Below are positions 52,202 through 63,482 of a stretch of 64,000 nt of DNA, piece after piece. The DNA is taken from the NCBI RefSeq assembly GCF_021404405.1, contig NZ_JABFTV010000013.1:62001-126000 (forward strand), written 5' to 3'. The DNA is from Billgrantia aerodenitrificans. GTDB lineage: Bacteria; Pseudomonadota; Gammaproteobacteria; Pseudomonadales; Halomonadaceae. The notes under the pieces were generated by a model. It did not search any database, had not been told where the DNA came from, and saw only the letters and a list, made by a program, of their open reading frames with translations. Position 1 is the stretch's first letter. The number at the start of each line of letters is the position of its first letter. A program made the position numbers and the translations under genes.

Positions 52202-54916
52202 ATGTCGCTCGGAAATCGACTGACACTATGGATACTGTGTCTCCCTCTACTTGTGCTGTTGCTCGTAAGCGTCTCCCTGCTGAAGCAGGATACCGAGTGG
52301 CGTAAGGCGGCCCTGCGCGACCGTATCGTCACCGCCGTCGAGCAGCAGAGCCCGGAAATGGCGCAGGCTCTGTTCGATGGCGCCCAGTCCCGGCTCGATG
52401 GCATGGCCCGGCGCCTGCTGGAGATCGACGAGACACGCGGCGTCGGTATCTACACCGACGAAGGCCTGATCGAGCTGGAGATGGGGCGCAATCGCGCCCA
52501 GGTGGCCACCTCGCCACCGCACACCACGCAACTCGACACCAGCGGCGACCTGTGGCGGCTGATGATGCCCCTGGCAGTGGCCAATAACGAGGGCACTGCC
52601 ATGCCCCAGGCATGGCTGGAACTGGATATCGATACCCGCGCGCTCACGCTGGATTACTATCGGCGCCTGGCCACCGCTGGCCTGGGGCTATTGATCCTGG
52701 GGCTGCTGCTGTTCGTGATTGCTTCCGCCCTGGGCCGCCGGCTCGACTCCAGCCTGGACAACGCCGCCGAAGCATTGAGGCGCCTGCGCAGCGGCGACCT
52801 GGACATCCGCCTGCCGGAAGAGGGCGCCCCGGAGCTACGCCGCCTGGCTCGTCACGTGAATGCCCTGGGCGACGAGATGCAGCAATCCCGCGAAAACACG
52901 CAACGCCAGATCGAGCAGACCACCTCCGAGCTGGAAGAGTCGATGGAAACCATCGAGATCAAGAACATCGAGCTCGACCTGGCACACCGCAGAGCGCTGG
53001 AAGCCAACCGCATCAAGTCCGAGTTCCTGGCCAGCATGAGTCACGAGATCCGCACCCCGCTCAACGGCATCGTCGGCTTCTGCCGGCTACTGGGGCGCTC
53101 GCGCCTGGAACCGCGTCAGCGCGAGTGGCTCGATCAGGTGCAGGTCGCCTGCGACAACCTGCTGGCCCTGGTCAATGACGTGCTGGACTTCTCACGCATG
53201 GAAGCCGGTCGCCTGGAGCTGGATCGCGCCGAGCTGGACATGGTCTCGCTGGTTGACGAAGCGCTCGCGCTTCAGGCTCCGTTGGCCCATCAGAAGGGTC
53301 TTCATCTGCTGGGCCTGGTCTACGACGACGTGCCTTCGCCGCTGCGCGGTGACCCGCTTCGCATTCGCCAGGTACTGACCAACCTGACCCACAATGCGCT
53401 CAAGTTCACCGAGCAGGGCGAGGTCATCGTCCGGGTCATGGTCGAGGAGCAGCCCGACGTCGAGCATGTCCTCCTGCGTGTCAGCATCAGCGATACCGGA
53501 ATCGGACTCACCTCCCAGGAGCAGCACAATCTCTTCCAGGCTTTCCGCCAGGCCGCCGCCAGCCATCCCCGGCAATACGGAGGTTCCGGCCTGGGTCTGG
53601 CCATCAGCCGGCAGCTGGTCGAACAGATGGGCGGGCAGATCACCGTGGAGAGCGAGCCCTCGCGCGGCTCGACCTTCTCCTTCACACTGCCGCTGGACGT
53701 CGTGGGCAACGGCATCGAGACAAGTGACGACATCCTGGACGGCAGCCGGGTCGCCCTCTTCGAGCCCCATGCCCCGACCCGCCACGCACTGAACCACCTG
53801 CTCACCCTGTGGGGTGGGCAGGTGGAAGAAACTCACCAACCGGATCTGCTGCCGCCCGCCCCCGCGCTGCTCGTCGCCACGCTCCCCACCGAGCTGAATG
53901 ACGATGTGGTCGAGGAGTGGCGCGCACGCCTCCAGGCCTGCCCCTGCCCGGTGCTGCTGCTGGTCAACATGGCGCCGCTGGAGCTACCCGACCTGCACCT
54001 GCCACGCGGCTGCGAGATCCTCTGCAAACCGGTTTCGCGCCAGGCCCTTGCCGATGCGCTGCGCCGTTGCAGCTCGGCACAGCGTCGCCCCGCCATCGAA
54101 GCGCAACGGCAGCACAAGGCACGAATCCTGGTGGTGGATGACAATACGATCAACCGGCGACTGCTGCGCGAACTGCTGCAAAGACCCGGCCTGGAGCTGG
54201 CCGAGGCCGGCAGCGGCGAAGAAGCCCTGGCCCTGGCCGAAGGCGAGACCTTTCATCTGGTGCTGATGGACATCCGCATGCCGGGAATGGACGGTATCGA
54301 AGCGACCCAGGCATTGCGCCGCATGGGTGGGCACTGGGCGCGCTGCCCCATCATCGCGGTGACCGCTCATGCTCACGACAGCGAGCGAACGCGCCTCCAG
54401 GCGGCCGGCATGCAGGAAATCCTGATCAAGCCGGTGGACTCCAATCGCCTCGAAACCATTCTGCAGCGCCACCTCGGCTTCGTGCCACCCCTCCCCGCTA
54501 ACGCTTCTGCTCCTACCCCCGCCCTGCCGGCGGTGCGTGAAAATGACATCGCCGCGGATCTGGCGGTCGTCGATCTGGAACTGGGCACACGACTGGCGAA
54601 TGGCAACGAGAGTCTGGCCTACGAACTGATCGGCGAGCTCGTGGCTTCACTGCCCGACACCCTCGAACAGCTACACAAGGCACTGGCCAGCAGCGATTCC
54701 GAGGCACTGCTGGATGCCGTGCATGCCCTCAACGGCGCCTGCCGCTACTGCGGCGCGCCCGAGCTGGCCCTGGTCGCCGAAACCCTGGAAACACGGCTGC
54801 GTTCGCGAGGAATGTCGGAGGTCTCATCGCTGCTCGAAGACCTGTTCAAAGCCATCGACAGGCTCAACGAGTGGCATGCCCAGAGCCAGGAAGCGCCTCC
54901 CAGTACCGCCAAGTGA
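52202..54916 (+). CDS. gacS: Hybrid sensor histidine kinase GacS/BarA
   Basis: A 904-residue membrane kinase of the BarA/GacS type, which phosphorylates a GacA/UvrY regulator to turn on Csr/Rsm small RNAs. TM1 (about 7-28), a ~130-residue periplasmic loop, TM2 (about 158-180), HAMP, HisKA with His281 (SMSHEIRTP), HATPase with NALKFTE, DTGIGL and GSGLGLAIS, a degenerate receiver-like part, a true receiver with Asp690 (LVLMDIRMPG), and an Hpt domain with His841 (VHALNGACRYCG). All phosphorelay residues are present. AAGGA seven bases before ATG 52202 sets the start. It is divergent from cysM, as in other Halomonas-like genomes. Confidence 0.93.
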   Translation: MSLGNRLTLWILCLPLLVLLLVSVSLLKQDTEWRKAALRDRIVTAVEQQSPEMAQALFDGAQSRLDGMARRLLEIDETRGVGIYTDEGLIELEMGRNRAQVATSPPHTTQLDTSGDLWRLMMPLAVANNEGTAMPQAWLELDIDTRALTLDYYRRLATAGLGLLILGLLLFVIASALGRRLDSSLDNAAEALRRLRSGDLDIRLPEEGAPELRRLARHVNALGDEMQQSRENTQRQIEQTTSELEESMETIEIKNIELDLAHRRALEANRIKSEFLASMSHEIRTPLNGIVGFCRLLGRSRLEPRQREWLDQVQVACDNLLALVNDVLDFSRMEAGRLELDRAELDMVSLVDEALALQAPLAHQKGLHLLGLVYDDVPSPLRGDPLRIRQVLTNLTHNALKFTEQGEVIVRVMVEEQPDVEHVLLRVSISDTGIGLTSQEQHNLFQAFRQAAASHPRQYGGSGLGLAISRQLVEQMGGQITVESEPSRGSTFSFTLPLDVVGNGIETSDDILDGSRVALFEPHAPTRHALNHLLTLWGGQVEETHQPDLLPPAPALLVATLPTELNDDVVEEWRARLQACPCPVLLLVNMAPLELPDLHLPRGCEILCKPVSRQALADALRRCSSAQRRPAIEAQRQHKARILVVDDNTINRRLLRELLQRPGLELAEAGSGEEALALAEGETFHLVLMDIRMPGMDGIEATQALRRMGGHWARCPIIAVTAHAHDSERTRLQAAGMQEILIKPVDSNRLETILQRHLGFVPPLPANASAPTPALPAVRENDIAADLAVVDLELGTRLANGNESLAYELIGELVASLPDTLEQLHKALASSDSEALLDAVHALNGACRYCGAPELALVAETLETRLRSRGMSEVSSLLEDLFKAIDRLNEWHAQSQEAPPSTAK

Positions 54917-54971
54917 GCCTGGCTGCGTCGCCTAGCCCCACCTGACGGCGTTATCGGCAGCGGCGCTGAGG

Positions 54972-55766
54972 TCAATCCTCATCGTCGTGCTCATGGTGAT
55001 GGTCATGCTCTTCGAGCGAAGCGACGAAGCCCGCCTCCTGCCCGGCGATGATCAACCGCTTCATCTCGGCCACGGCCTCCTTGAGCCCGACGAACAGCGC
55101 CCGGGCAATGATGGCATGGCCGATGTTGAGCTCGTGCAGGCCCGGAATGGCAGCGATCGCCTCGACGTTGTGGTAGTTCAACCCATGCCCGGCATTTACC
55201 GTCAGCCCCAGTTCGAGTGCCATTTCTGTCGCTGCCGTCAGCCGCGCATGCTCCTCGCGCGCCGCCTGCCCGGAGCGCTCGGCATAGGCCCCGGTGTGCA
55301 GCTCGACGACCGGTGCCCCGGCGCGCTTGGCCGCTTCGATCTGACTCGGCTCGGGATCGATGAACAGGGAGACCTCACAGCCCGCTGCCGCCAGACGTCG
55401 GCAGGCATCGGCCACGGCAGCGAAATTGCCCACCACGTCCAGCCCGCCTTCGGTGGTCAGCTCCTCGCGCTTCTCGGGGACCAGGCATACGTGCGCCGGG
55501 CGCACCTCCTCGGCCAGCGCCAGCATCTCTTCGGTGACGGCCATCTCCAGGTTCATGCGCGTATTGAGCACTTCGGCCAGCAGGCGCACGTCGCGTGTCT
55601 GGATGTGACGACGATCTTCCCGCGGGTGCACGGTGATACCGTCGGCGCCGGCTTCCTCTGCCAGTAGCGCCGCCTGAACCGGATCGGGGTAGCGTGTGCC
55701 GCGCGCCTGACGCAGCGTGGCAATGTGGTCGATGTTGACGCCAAGCAGAATGCGCGGGGGATGCAT
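54972..55766 (-). CDS. pdxJ: Pyridoxine 5'-phosphate synthase
   Basis: A 264-residue TIM-barrel enzyme that makes the pyridoxine ring from deoxyxylulose 5-phosphate and 3-hydroxy-1-aminoacetone phosphate. LGVNIDHIATLRQARGT (core NIDHIATLRQAR), ITVHPREDRRHIQ, LVPEKREELTTEGGLD and the phosphate loop NIGHAIIARALF are all standard. An unusual extra C-terminal tail, EEHDHHHEHDDED, is rich in histidine and acid and absent from the usual PdxJ. It follows recO on the same strand, the ordinary pdxJ position in the lepA-lepB-rnc-era-recO-pdxJ run. Confidence 0.96.
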   Translation of the reverse strand: MHPPRILLGVNIDHIATLRQARGTRYPDPVQAALLAEEAGADGITVHPREDRRHIQTRDVRLLAEVLNTRMNLEMAVTEEMLALAEEVRPAHVCLVPEKREELTTEGGLDVVGNFAAVADACRRLAAAGCEVSLFIDPEPSQIEAAKRAGAPVVELHTGAYAERSGQAAREEHARLTAATEMALELGLTVNAGHGLNYHNVEAIAAIPGLHELNIGHAIIARALFVGLKEAVAEMKRLIIAGQEAGFVASLEEHDHHHEHDDED

Positions 55767-55798
55767 GGTGGCCTCCAGCGGCTGGTTGAATGAGCGAA

Positions 55799-56500
55799 TC
55801 AGTGTGAGGGGGGACGGCGCCGTTCGGCAAGCTGACGCATCAGCTCACGGGAACGCAGCGGACGTGTGCCGAGCAAGGGCACCAGCGCCGCCCGCGCCAC
55901 CGCCTTGGCCGGCCCGGCCAGCCCGGGGGCTGCCCAGTCGCCGCCGGCCAGCAAACGCAGGGTACGGCCATCGATTCCGGGCGAGCCGGGTACGAAGGCA
56001 CGCGAGGCGGTATCGAAACGGTAGCGTGCCTGGGGGTCCAGCTCCTCGCCCTCAGGCGTGGTGTAGCGCGGCAAGGCGTCCAGCGCATCGAGCAGCGTGA
56101 ACTCCAGGCGCCGCAGCGCCATGGCACGCCCATCGGGTCGCGGCAGCGCCCCGAGCAGAGCAGTGTAGAAGGCGAACACGTCCGGCACGGGCAGCTCCAC
56201 CGGCAGCGTTCGCGTCAGCAGTTCATTGGCATAGAGTCCGCACAGCAGCCCTTCCCCGGCCAGCAGCGCCGCCGCGCCACGACTCTCCATCAGGCGCAGG
56301 CGTTTGAGCTCCCCTTCTCCCACCCAAGTGACGTGCAGCGGCGCAAAGGGCTGCAGACGGCCCCGCGAGCGCGAGCCCGGTCGCTGCACGCCCTGAGCCA
56401 CCGCCCGCACGCGGCCGTGCTCGAGGGTCAGCAGCTCGACCAGAGCGCTGGTCTCGCGATAGGGACGTTTGTGGAGAAGAAAGGCCGGCTGCGGCTGCAT
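55799..56500 (-). CDS. recO: DNA repair protein RecO
   Basis: A 233-residue recombination mediator of the RecFOR pathway that helps load RecA at gaps. It has the N-terminal OB fold (AFLLHKRPYRETSALVELLT, core LLHKRPYRETS) with AVAQGVQRPGSR, and a helical domain with GLYANELLTRTLP. The zinc cysteines found in some RecO proteins are absent, which is common in gammaproteobacteria. It starts 51 bases after era on the same strand and is followed by pdxJ after 32 bases. Confidence 0.93.
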   Translation of the reverse strand: MQPQPAFLLHKRPYRETSALVELLTLEHGRVRAVAQGVQRPGSRSRGRLQPFAPLHVTWVGEGELKRLRLMESRGAAALLAGEGLLCGLYANELLTRTLPVELPVPDVFAFYTALLGALPRPDGRAMALRRLEFTLLDALDALPRYTTPEGEELDPQARYRFDTASRAFVPGSPGIDGRTLRLLAGGDWAAPGLAGPAKAVARAALVPLLGTRPLRSRELMRQLAERRRPPSH

Positions 56501-56551
56501 GGTGAATCGCCTGAACGAAAAAGGGGCAAGCGCAGACAGGTTTGGGCAGTA

Positions 56552-57451
56552 TCAGTCCAGGTCGTAGCCGAGGCTCTTCAGCGCTCGCTCATCATCCGAC
56601 CAGCCGCGCTTCACCTTGACCCAGAGATTGAGCATGACCTTGGCGTCGAGCGCACGCTCCATGTCGAGCCGCGCCTCGCGTCCGATGTTCTTGATTCGCT
56701 CACCCTTGTCGCCGATGAGGATTTTCTTCTGCCCGGCGCGCTCCACCAGGATCAGGGCGCTGATGTGCACCACCCTGCCCTCGTCACGGAACTCCTCGAT
56801 CTCGACCGTCACCTGATAGGGCAGCTCGTCGCCGAGCTGGCGCATGATCTTCTCGCGCACCAGCTCCGCCGCCAGGAAGCGCTGGCTTCTGTCGGTGACC
56901 TGATCGTCGGGGAAGTGGTGGATGCCCTCGGGCAGATGCTTGGCCACCTCCGCCTCCAGCTCCGGTACGTTGGTACCGTGCTTGGCGGAAACAGGAATGA
57001 TGGCGGCAAAGTCGCGGCGCGCGCCGACCTCGGCCAGCCAAGGCAGCAGCGTACTCTTGTCCTCGAGCCGGTCGACCTTGTTGACGGCGAGGATCACCGG
57101 CGCCTGAACGTGCTCCAGACGCGACAGCACCACCTGATCCTCATCGGTCCAGCGCGTGCGGTCGATGATGAACACCACGCAATCGACGTCGTGCAGGGCC
57201 TGAGTGGCGGCCTGGTTCATGAAGCGGTTGATCGCCTTGTTGCGATCGCGCCCCAGGATATGGATGCCCGGCGTGTCGACGTAGATGAACTGCGCCTCGC
57301 CCTCGGTCTTGATCCCCATGACCTGATGTCGGGTGGTCTGCGGGCGACGCGAGGTGATCGATATCTTCTGGCCGAGGATGCGGTTCATCAGCGTCGACTT
57401 GCCGACGTTGGGACGACCGACGATGGCCACGAAGCCACAGGTCTCGCTCAT
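56552..57451 (-). CDS. era: GTPase Era
   Basis: A 299-residue GTPase that binds the 3' end of 16S rRNA during 30S assembly. G1 GRPNVGKST, G2 region RRPQTTRHQVMG, G3 DTPGIH, G4 NKVD, G5 SAK; the C-terminal KH domain has GQKKILIGDKGERIKNIG (core IGDKGERIKNIG). The start ATG 57451 overlaps the rnc stop by four bases, with AAAGGGGCG upstream, so it is coupled to rnc. Confidence 0.97.
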   Translation of the reverse strand: MSETCGFVAIVGRPNVGKSTLMNRILGQKISITSRRPQTTRHQVMGIKTEGEAQFIYVDTPGIHILGRDRNKAINRFMNQAATQALHDVDCVVFIIDRTRWTDEDQVVLSRLEHVQAPVILAVNKVDRLEDKSTLLPWLAEVGARRDFAAIIPVSAKHGTNVPELEAEVAKHLPEGIHHFPDDQVTDRSQRFLAAELVREKIMRQLGDELPYQVTVEIEEFRDEGRVVHISALILVERAGQKKILIGDKGERIKNIGREARLDMERALDAKVMLNLWVKVKRGWSDDERALKSLGYDLD

Positions 57452-58140
57452 GATTTCGCCCCTTTCTGGTTTTCGAGCTGGAGCAGAGCAAGCTCGGCGG
57501 CCTGCTGCTCGGCATGACGGCGGCTGGAGCCGGTACCCAGGGTATGCGTCGCCAGCAGTTCGACGTGACACTCGACCGTGAAGGTCTGGTCGTGCGCCTC
57601 GCCCTCGACGGACACCACATCGTAGCGCGGCAGCGGCGACTGACGCGACTGCAGGAACTCCTGCAGCCGGGTCTTGGGATCCTTCTGGGTATCCTGCAGA
57701 TCGATCGACTCCAGGCGCTCGGCGTACCACGCCAGCACGCGGGTACGCGCCACATCCATGCCGGCATCGAGATAGATGGCGCCAAGCACGGCTTCCACTG
57801 CGTCGGCCAGGATCGAGTCGCGCCGGTGACCGCCGCTCTTCATCTCGCCCGAGCCTAGCCGCAGGCACTCGCCGAACGACATCTCCCTGGCCAGCTCGGC
57901 CAGGGTCTGGCCGCGAACCAGCCGTGCCCGCAGGCGCGACAGCTGGCCCTCGCGAGCCTGGGGAAAACGCTCGTATAGCGCCTCGGCAATCACGAAGTTG
58001 ACGATGGAGTCGCCGAGAAACTCGAGCCGCTCGTTGTTTTGGCCCCCAAAGCTGCGGTGCGTCATGGCCAGCTCCAGCAGAGTGATGTCGCTGAAATCGT
58101 GGCCGATGCGTCGGCTGAAGGCGGAAAGGGATTTGCTCAC
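57448..58140 (-). CDS. rnc: Ribonuclease III
   Basis: A 230-residue double-strand-specific RNase for rRNA and mRNA processing. The signature NNERLEFLGDS holds the catalytic acidic residues, with the second set in DAVEAVLGAIYLDAG, and a dsRNA-binding domain (about 155-225) is complete. The gene starts 24 bases after lepB and overlaps era by four bases; the lepB-rnc-era order is typical of gammaproteobacteria. Confidence 0.97.
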   Translation of the reverse strand: MSKSLSAFSRRIGHDFSDITLLELAMTHRSFGGQNNERLEFLGDSIVNFVIAEALYERFPQAREGQLSRLRARLVRGQTLAELAREMSFGECLRLGSGEMKSGGHRRDSILADAVEAVLGAIYLDAGMDVARTRVLAWYAERLESIDLQDTQKDPKTRLQEFLQSRQSPLPRYDVVSVEGEAHDQTFTVECHVELLATHTLGTGSSRRHAEQQAAELALLQLENQKGAKS

Positions 58141-58164
58141 GAAATTCCTGTTATTGCTGATCCA

Positions 58165-58968
58165 TCAATGGATGCGGCGAACCTGGGTGAAACTGGGCAG
58201 ACCACCGTCCCAGTGCATCCATACGGCAAAGGCTCGGCCGACGACGTTCTCCTCGGGCACGAAGCCCCAGTAGCGGCTGTCGTTGGAGTGGTCGCGGTTG
58301 TCGCCCATGGTGAAATAGTGGCCATCGGGTACCACGATCTCGCGCACACGCGGGCCCGGGTCACGTGGATTATTGTAGATACGATGGCTGACCTCGCCCA
58401 GGCGCTCCTCCAGCAGCCACTCGCCCGGCGCGGTGGGCGGCGCTTCGTCCAGCACGCGCTTGGGTACGGGCTCGCCGTTGACGTACAGCTGCTTGTCTTC
58501 GTAGCGCACGGTATCGCCCGGCAGGCCCACCACTCGCTTGATGAAGTTCACCGAGGGCTCACTGGGGAAACGGAACACCATGACGTCGCCACGCTCGGGC
58601 TCACCCAACTCGACGATACGCGTGTGGGTCACCGGCAGACGCAAACCATAGGCGTACTTGTTCACCAGGATGAAATCACCCACTTCCAGGGTCGGACGCA
58701 TCGAGCCCGAGGGGATCTGGAACGGCTCCACCAGGAAGCTGCGCAGCAGCAGGACGACCAGCAATACCGGAAAGAACGAGCGCGCATAGTCGACCGGCCA
58801 GGGCTCCTTCATGGCCCGCTCGCGGGCAGCCTCGTCGAGCCCTTCCGTGGTGCCCGCCTCTACGGCGGCCAGTTTGCGGCGACGCGCCGGGCGCCACCAA
58901 ACCAGATCGAGCAGCCAGATCAGTCCAGTGATGGCGACTGCCACCACCAGTAGCAAAGAGAAATCCAT
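58165..58968 (-). CDS. lepB: Signal peptidase I
   Basis: A 267-residue inner-membrane protease that removes signal peptides of exported proteins. Two membrane helices lie at about 5-25 and 64-81; the catalytic serine is Ser89 (IPSGSM) and the general-base lysine is in NFIKRVVGLPGD. The family box MGDNRDHSNDSRYWG is present near the C-terminus. It lies between lepA (13 bases upstream) and rnc in the usual operon. Confidence 0.96.
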   Translation of the reverse strand: MDFSLLLVVAVAITGLIWLLDLVWWRPARRRKLAAVEAGTTEGLDEAARERAMKEPWPVDYARSFFPVLLVVLLLRSFLVEPFQIPSGSMRPTLEVGDFILVNKYAYGLRLPVTHTRIVELGEPERGDVMVFRFPSEPSVNFIKRVVGLPGDTVRYEDKQLYVNGEPVPKRVLDEAPPTAPGEWLLEERLGEVSHRIYNNPRDPGPRVREIVVPDGHYFTMGDNRDHSNDSRYWGFVPEENVVGRAFAVWMHWDGGLPSFTQVRRIH

Positions 58969-58981
58969 GTTATCGCCGGTC

Positions 58982-60799
<1,818 letters not shown>

Positions 60800-60933
60800 C
60801 TAACCCAGTCCGGTATTCGACACGAGCGCGGCAGCGGCAATCTTGGTCGGCGCCCGTTCACGTCATATGAATTCAATGGCCGGTATTGTACCGGCATGGC
60901 CAAGGGTTGGACAGCACAGCCGTATGCAGCGGC

Positions 60934-60974
60934 AAAAACGACGACACCTCCCGCACGTGCGGGAGGTGTCGTCG
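60934..60974 (-). terminator. Terminator after mucD (36-base palindrome)
   Basis: 60939-60974 is a perfect 36-base palindrome (CGACGACACCTCCCGCAC and its complement), followed on the minus strand by TTTTT (60938-60934). It makes a strong rho-independent terminator that separates the rseA-rseB-mucD transcript from lepA. Confidence 0.85.
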
Positions 60975-60997
60975 CGATGGTCGGCAGTCTGTGCCGC

Positions 60998-62431
60998 TCA
61001 GCCGTTGCCCAGGCGCAGTGCCACGAACAGCGAGCGACCCTCACGGTAGAGGCGCACCGGCACGGCGCGATCGGTAGGCAACCTCTCGACCAGCTCGCGC
61101 AGCTGGGCCGGCTCTTCCACGGCATGATGGTCGAGGCTGACGATCACGTCACCGGGTCGAATGCCGGCATCGGCGGCCGCCCCACGGGGGTCGACGTCAC
61201 GCACCACCACTCCGCTGTCGATTCCGAGCCGCTGACGCTCGGCATCCTCGAGTTCGGCCACGGCAATGCCCAGGCGCGCCTGAGCGTCCGAATCGCCACC
61301 GGGCCGTGCCTGCTCCGAGCGCTCGCTATCCGGCCAGTCGCCGATGGTGACGGCAATGTCTCGGCGTTCACCGTCACGCATGATGGTCAATTCGGCATCG
61401 TTGCCCGGCGTGACCCGCCCGATCAGGCGCGGCAGGTTGCGCGAACGCTCGACCTCCTCGCCGTCGACCTCGAGCACGATGTCACCCGCCTGCAGGCCGG
61501 CACGTGCTGCCGGACCTTCGGGGTCGAGGTCGGCGATGAGAGCACCGCTGGCGCTGTCCATGCCGAACGATTCGGCCAGGTCGCGCGACACCGGCTGGAT
61601 CATCACGCCGAGCCAGCCACGACGCACGCGGCCGTCGTCACGCAGCTGATTGGCAACGTCCATGGCCACGTTGATGGGAATCGCGAACGACACACCCATG
61701 AAACCACCGCTGCGGGTGAATATCTGGGCATTGATGCCCACCACCTCGCCATCGAGGTTGAACAGCGGCCCACCGGAGTTGCCCGGGTTGATGGCAACGT
61801 CGGTCTGGATGAAAGGCACGTAGGCATCGCGCGGCAGCGTGCGGTTGATGGCGCTGATGATGCCCGCGGTCACCGAGTGATCGAAACCGAACGGCGAACC
61901 GATGGCCGCCACCCATTCGCCTACGCGCAGCCGGTCGGAATCTCCCATGCGCAGCGTCGGCAGGTCGGAAGCATCGACCTTGAGCAGCGCCACGTCGGTC
62001 TGGGTATCGGCACCGATCAGCTCGGCTTCGAGCTCCCGGCGGTCGTTGAGACGCACGAGGATTTCGTCGGCTCCGTCGACCACATGGGCATTGGTGAGGA
62101 TGTAGCCATCCTGACTGATGATGAAACCGGAGCCCAGGGACTGACGTTCATGTCCCCGCCCCGGCCCACCGCCTCCGCCACCGGGCGGCGCCGGGAAGCG
62201 GTCGCCGAAGAAGTGGCGGAAGATATCCGGAATGTCCTGTCCGCCGAAATCTTCGAACCCCTGGGAGCGCCCCGAGATCATGCGAGTCGTCGAGATGTTG
62301 ACCACTCCGGGGGCCGCCTGCTCGACCAGCACGGTGAAATCGGGCAGTTCGCGGGCAAAGGCAGACTGCCATGACAGCAGCATGGCCACCAGCAGCGCCC
62401 AAAGAGAGACCTGTCGCGTCAATGGCTTCAT
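60998..62431 (-). CDS. mucD: Periplasmic serine protease MucD (DegP/HtrA family)
   Basis: A 477-residue DegP/DegQ-type protease and chaperone of the periplasm. After the signal peptide (LLVAMLLSWQSAFA) comes a glycine-rich loop with six consecutive glycines, then the trypsin-like domain with His in LTNAHVV, Asp in TDVALLK and Ser in GNSGGPL, and two PDZ domains (about 275-365 and 385-470). It degrades misfolded envelope proteins and modulates the sigma-E response. It follows rseB after 43 bases, the standard rseA-rseB-mucD order. Confidence 0.96.
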   Translation of the reverse strand: MKPLTRQVSLWALLVAMLLSWQSAFARELPDFTVLVEQAAPGVVNISTTRMISGRSQGFEDFGGQDIPDIFRHFFGDRFPAPPGGGGGGPGRGHERQSLGSGFIISQDGYILTNAHVVDGADEILVRLNDRRELEAELIGADTQTDVALLKVDASDLPTLRMGDSDRLRVGEWVAAIGSPFGFDHSVTAGIISAINRTLPRDAYVPFIQTDVAINPGNSGGPLFNLDGEVVGINAQIFTRSGGFMGVSFAIPINVAMDVANQLRDDGRVRRGWLGVMIQPVSRDLAESFGMDSASGALIADLDPEGPAARAGLQAGDIVLEVDGEEVERSRNLPRLIGRVTPGNDAELTIMRDGERRDIAVTIGDWPDSERSEQARPGGDSDAQARLGIAVAELEDAERQRLGIDSGVVVRDVDPRGAAADAGIRPGDVIVSLDHHAVEEPAQLRELVERLPTDRAVPVRLYREGRSLFVALRLGNG

Positions 62432-62474
62432 GAGAGCTCCTGCATCAGCATTTCGTTATCTCTAGCGGAACTTA

Positions 62475-63482
62475 CTATTCGGATGCTTCGCGCCAGGTGA
62501 GACTTTCCGCCACCTGGGCCAACACCCGCGGCGGCAACTCACCCATTGCCACCACCTGCATGGGCCGACCATCCACCACCACATGGCGTACCACGGCGAG
62601 CGAGATTCCCAGACGATGCAGCCCCGGAATCAACCGCTCCCGCCCCTCCTCGATCGGCTCGACGAACAGACTCAGGGTCGAAAGGCCATCGCTGTAGATG
62701 CGATGACCGATCTCCGGATCGTGTCGGTCGGTCTGCGTATCGACAGGCTGATCGAGAAATCCATTGGGCAGCCAGGCCGCCCGCCAGGCCTGCCGTGGCG
62801 GCGTGGGGCTCGCATCGAGCACCACGCCGCCTTGGTACAGTTGCGGTGGCTGGAGTTCGGTCAGTTGGAACGTCTCGACCACACGCCCTCGGTCGTCGAT
62901 CAACTCGCGCTTGAGCGGCAATGCGGTGTGTTCGTCGAGCCACAGGCGATGGCCGAAGCGCAAACCGTCCAACGGCTCGATATCCAGCCGAACCGCACTG
63001 CGATTGGCGATACGCTCATCGCTGCCCATGGAAAGCCGATAATACTGCTCGATATGCCGGGCCATGCCTGCCGGCGATGCGGGCACTTCCGGCTCGCCGT
63101 TGGACCAGCTCATGCGGCCGATATGGCCACGGCGCTCGAAGAAGACGGGCGGCCCGTCGAGGAAACGCGCCACTTCGCGCTCGATGCCGTCCTGGATGTC
63201 GCGGGAAAGCGCCAGTGTACGGACGCCATCGATGCCGATGCGTACCGCCCGCGCCTGAAAGACATGACAGTGCCCCGCCCACAGGCTGCGCTCGAACCAC
63301 TCCAATGGCGATTCGGGACGCTCCCACTCGGCCAGTTGGCGGCAGTCGAAGCGTTCGGTCTCGGTTGGCTCATCCGCAGTTTCTGCAACCGCCGCCGTTT
63401 CTGCAATCGCCACGGCACCGTAAGCCAGGAGCAAGGCACCGCTATACGCAGCCAGGCACCTGGCGTTACGCCTGTTGACCAT
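62475..63482 (-). CDS. rseB: Sigma-E factor regulatory protein RseB (MucB)
   Basis: A 335-residue periplasmic protein that binds RseA and protects it from proteolysis until LPS or lipoprotein faults are sensed. It has a signal peptide (YSGALLLAYGAVAIA) and the two-domain MucB/RseB fold, with an N-terminal LolA-like part (PLEWFERSLWAGHCHVF onward) and a C-terminal domain including SDGLSTLSLFVEP. Its start overlaps the rseA stop by one base (TGATG), so the two are coupled. Confidence 0.93.
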   Translation of the reverse strand: MVNRRNARCLAAYSGALLLAYGAVAIAETAAVAETADEPTETERFDCRQLAEWERPESPLEWFERSLWAGHCHVFQARAVRIGIDGVRTLALSRDIQDGIEREVARFLDGPPVFFERRGHIGRMSWSNGEPEVPASPAGMARHIEQYYRLSMGSDERIANRSAVRLDIEPLDGLRFGHRLWLDEHTALPLKRELIDDRGRVVETFQLTELQPPQLYQGGVVLDASPTPPRQAWRAAWLPNGFLDQPVDTQTDRHDPEIGHRIYSDGLSTLSLFVEPIEEGRERLIPGLHRLGISLAVVRHVVVDGRPMQVVAMGELPPRVLAQVAESLTWREASE

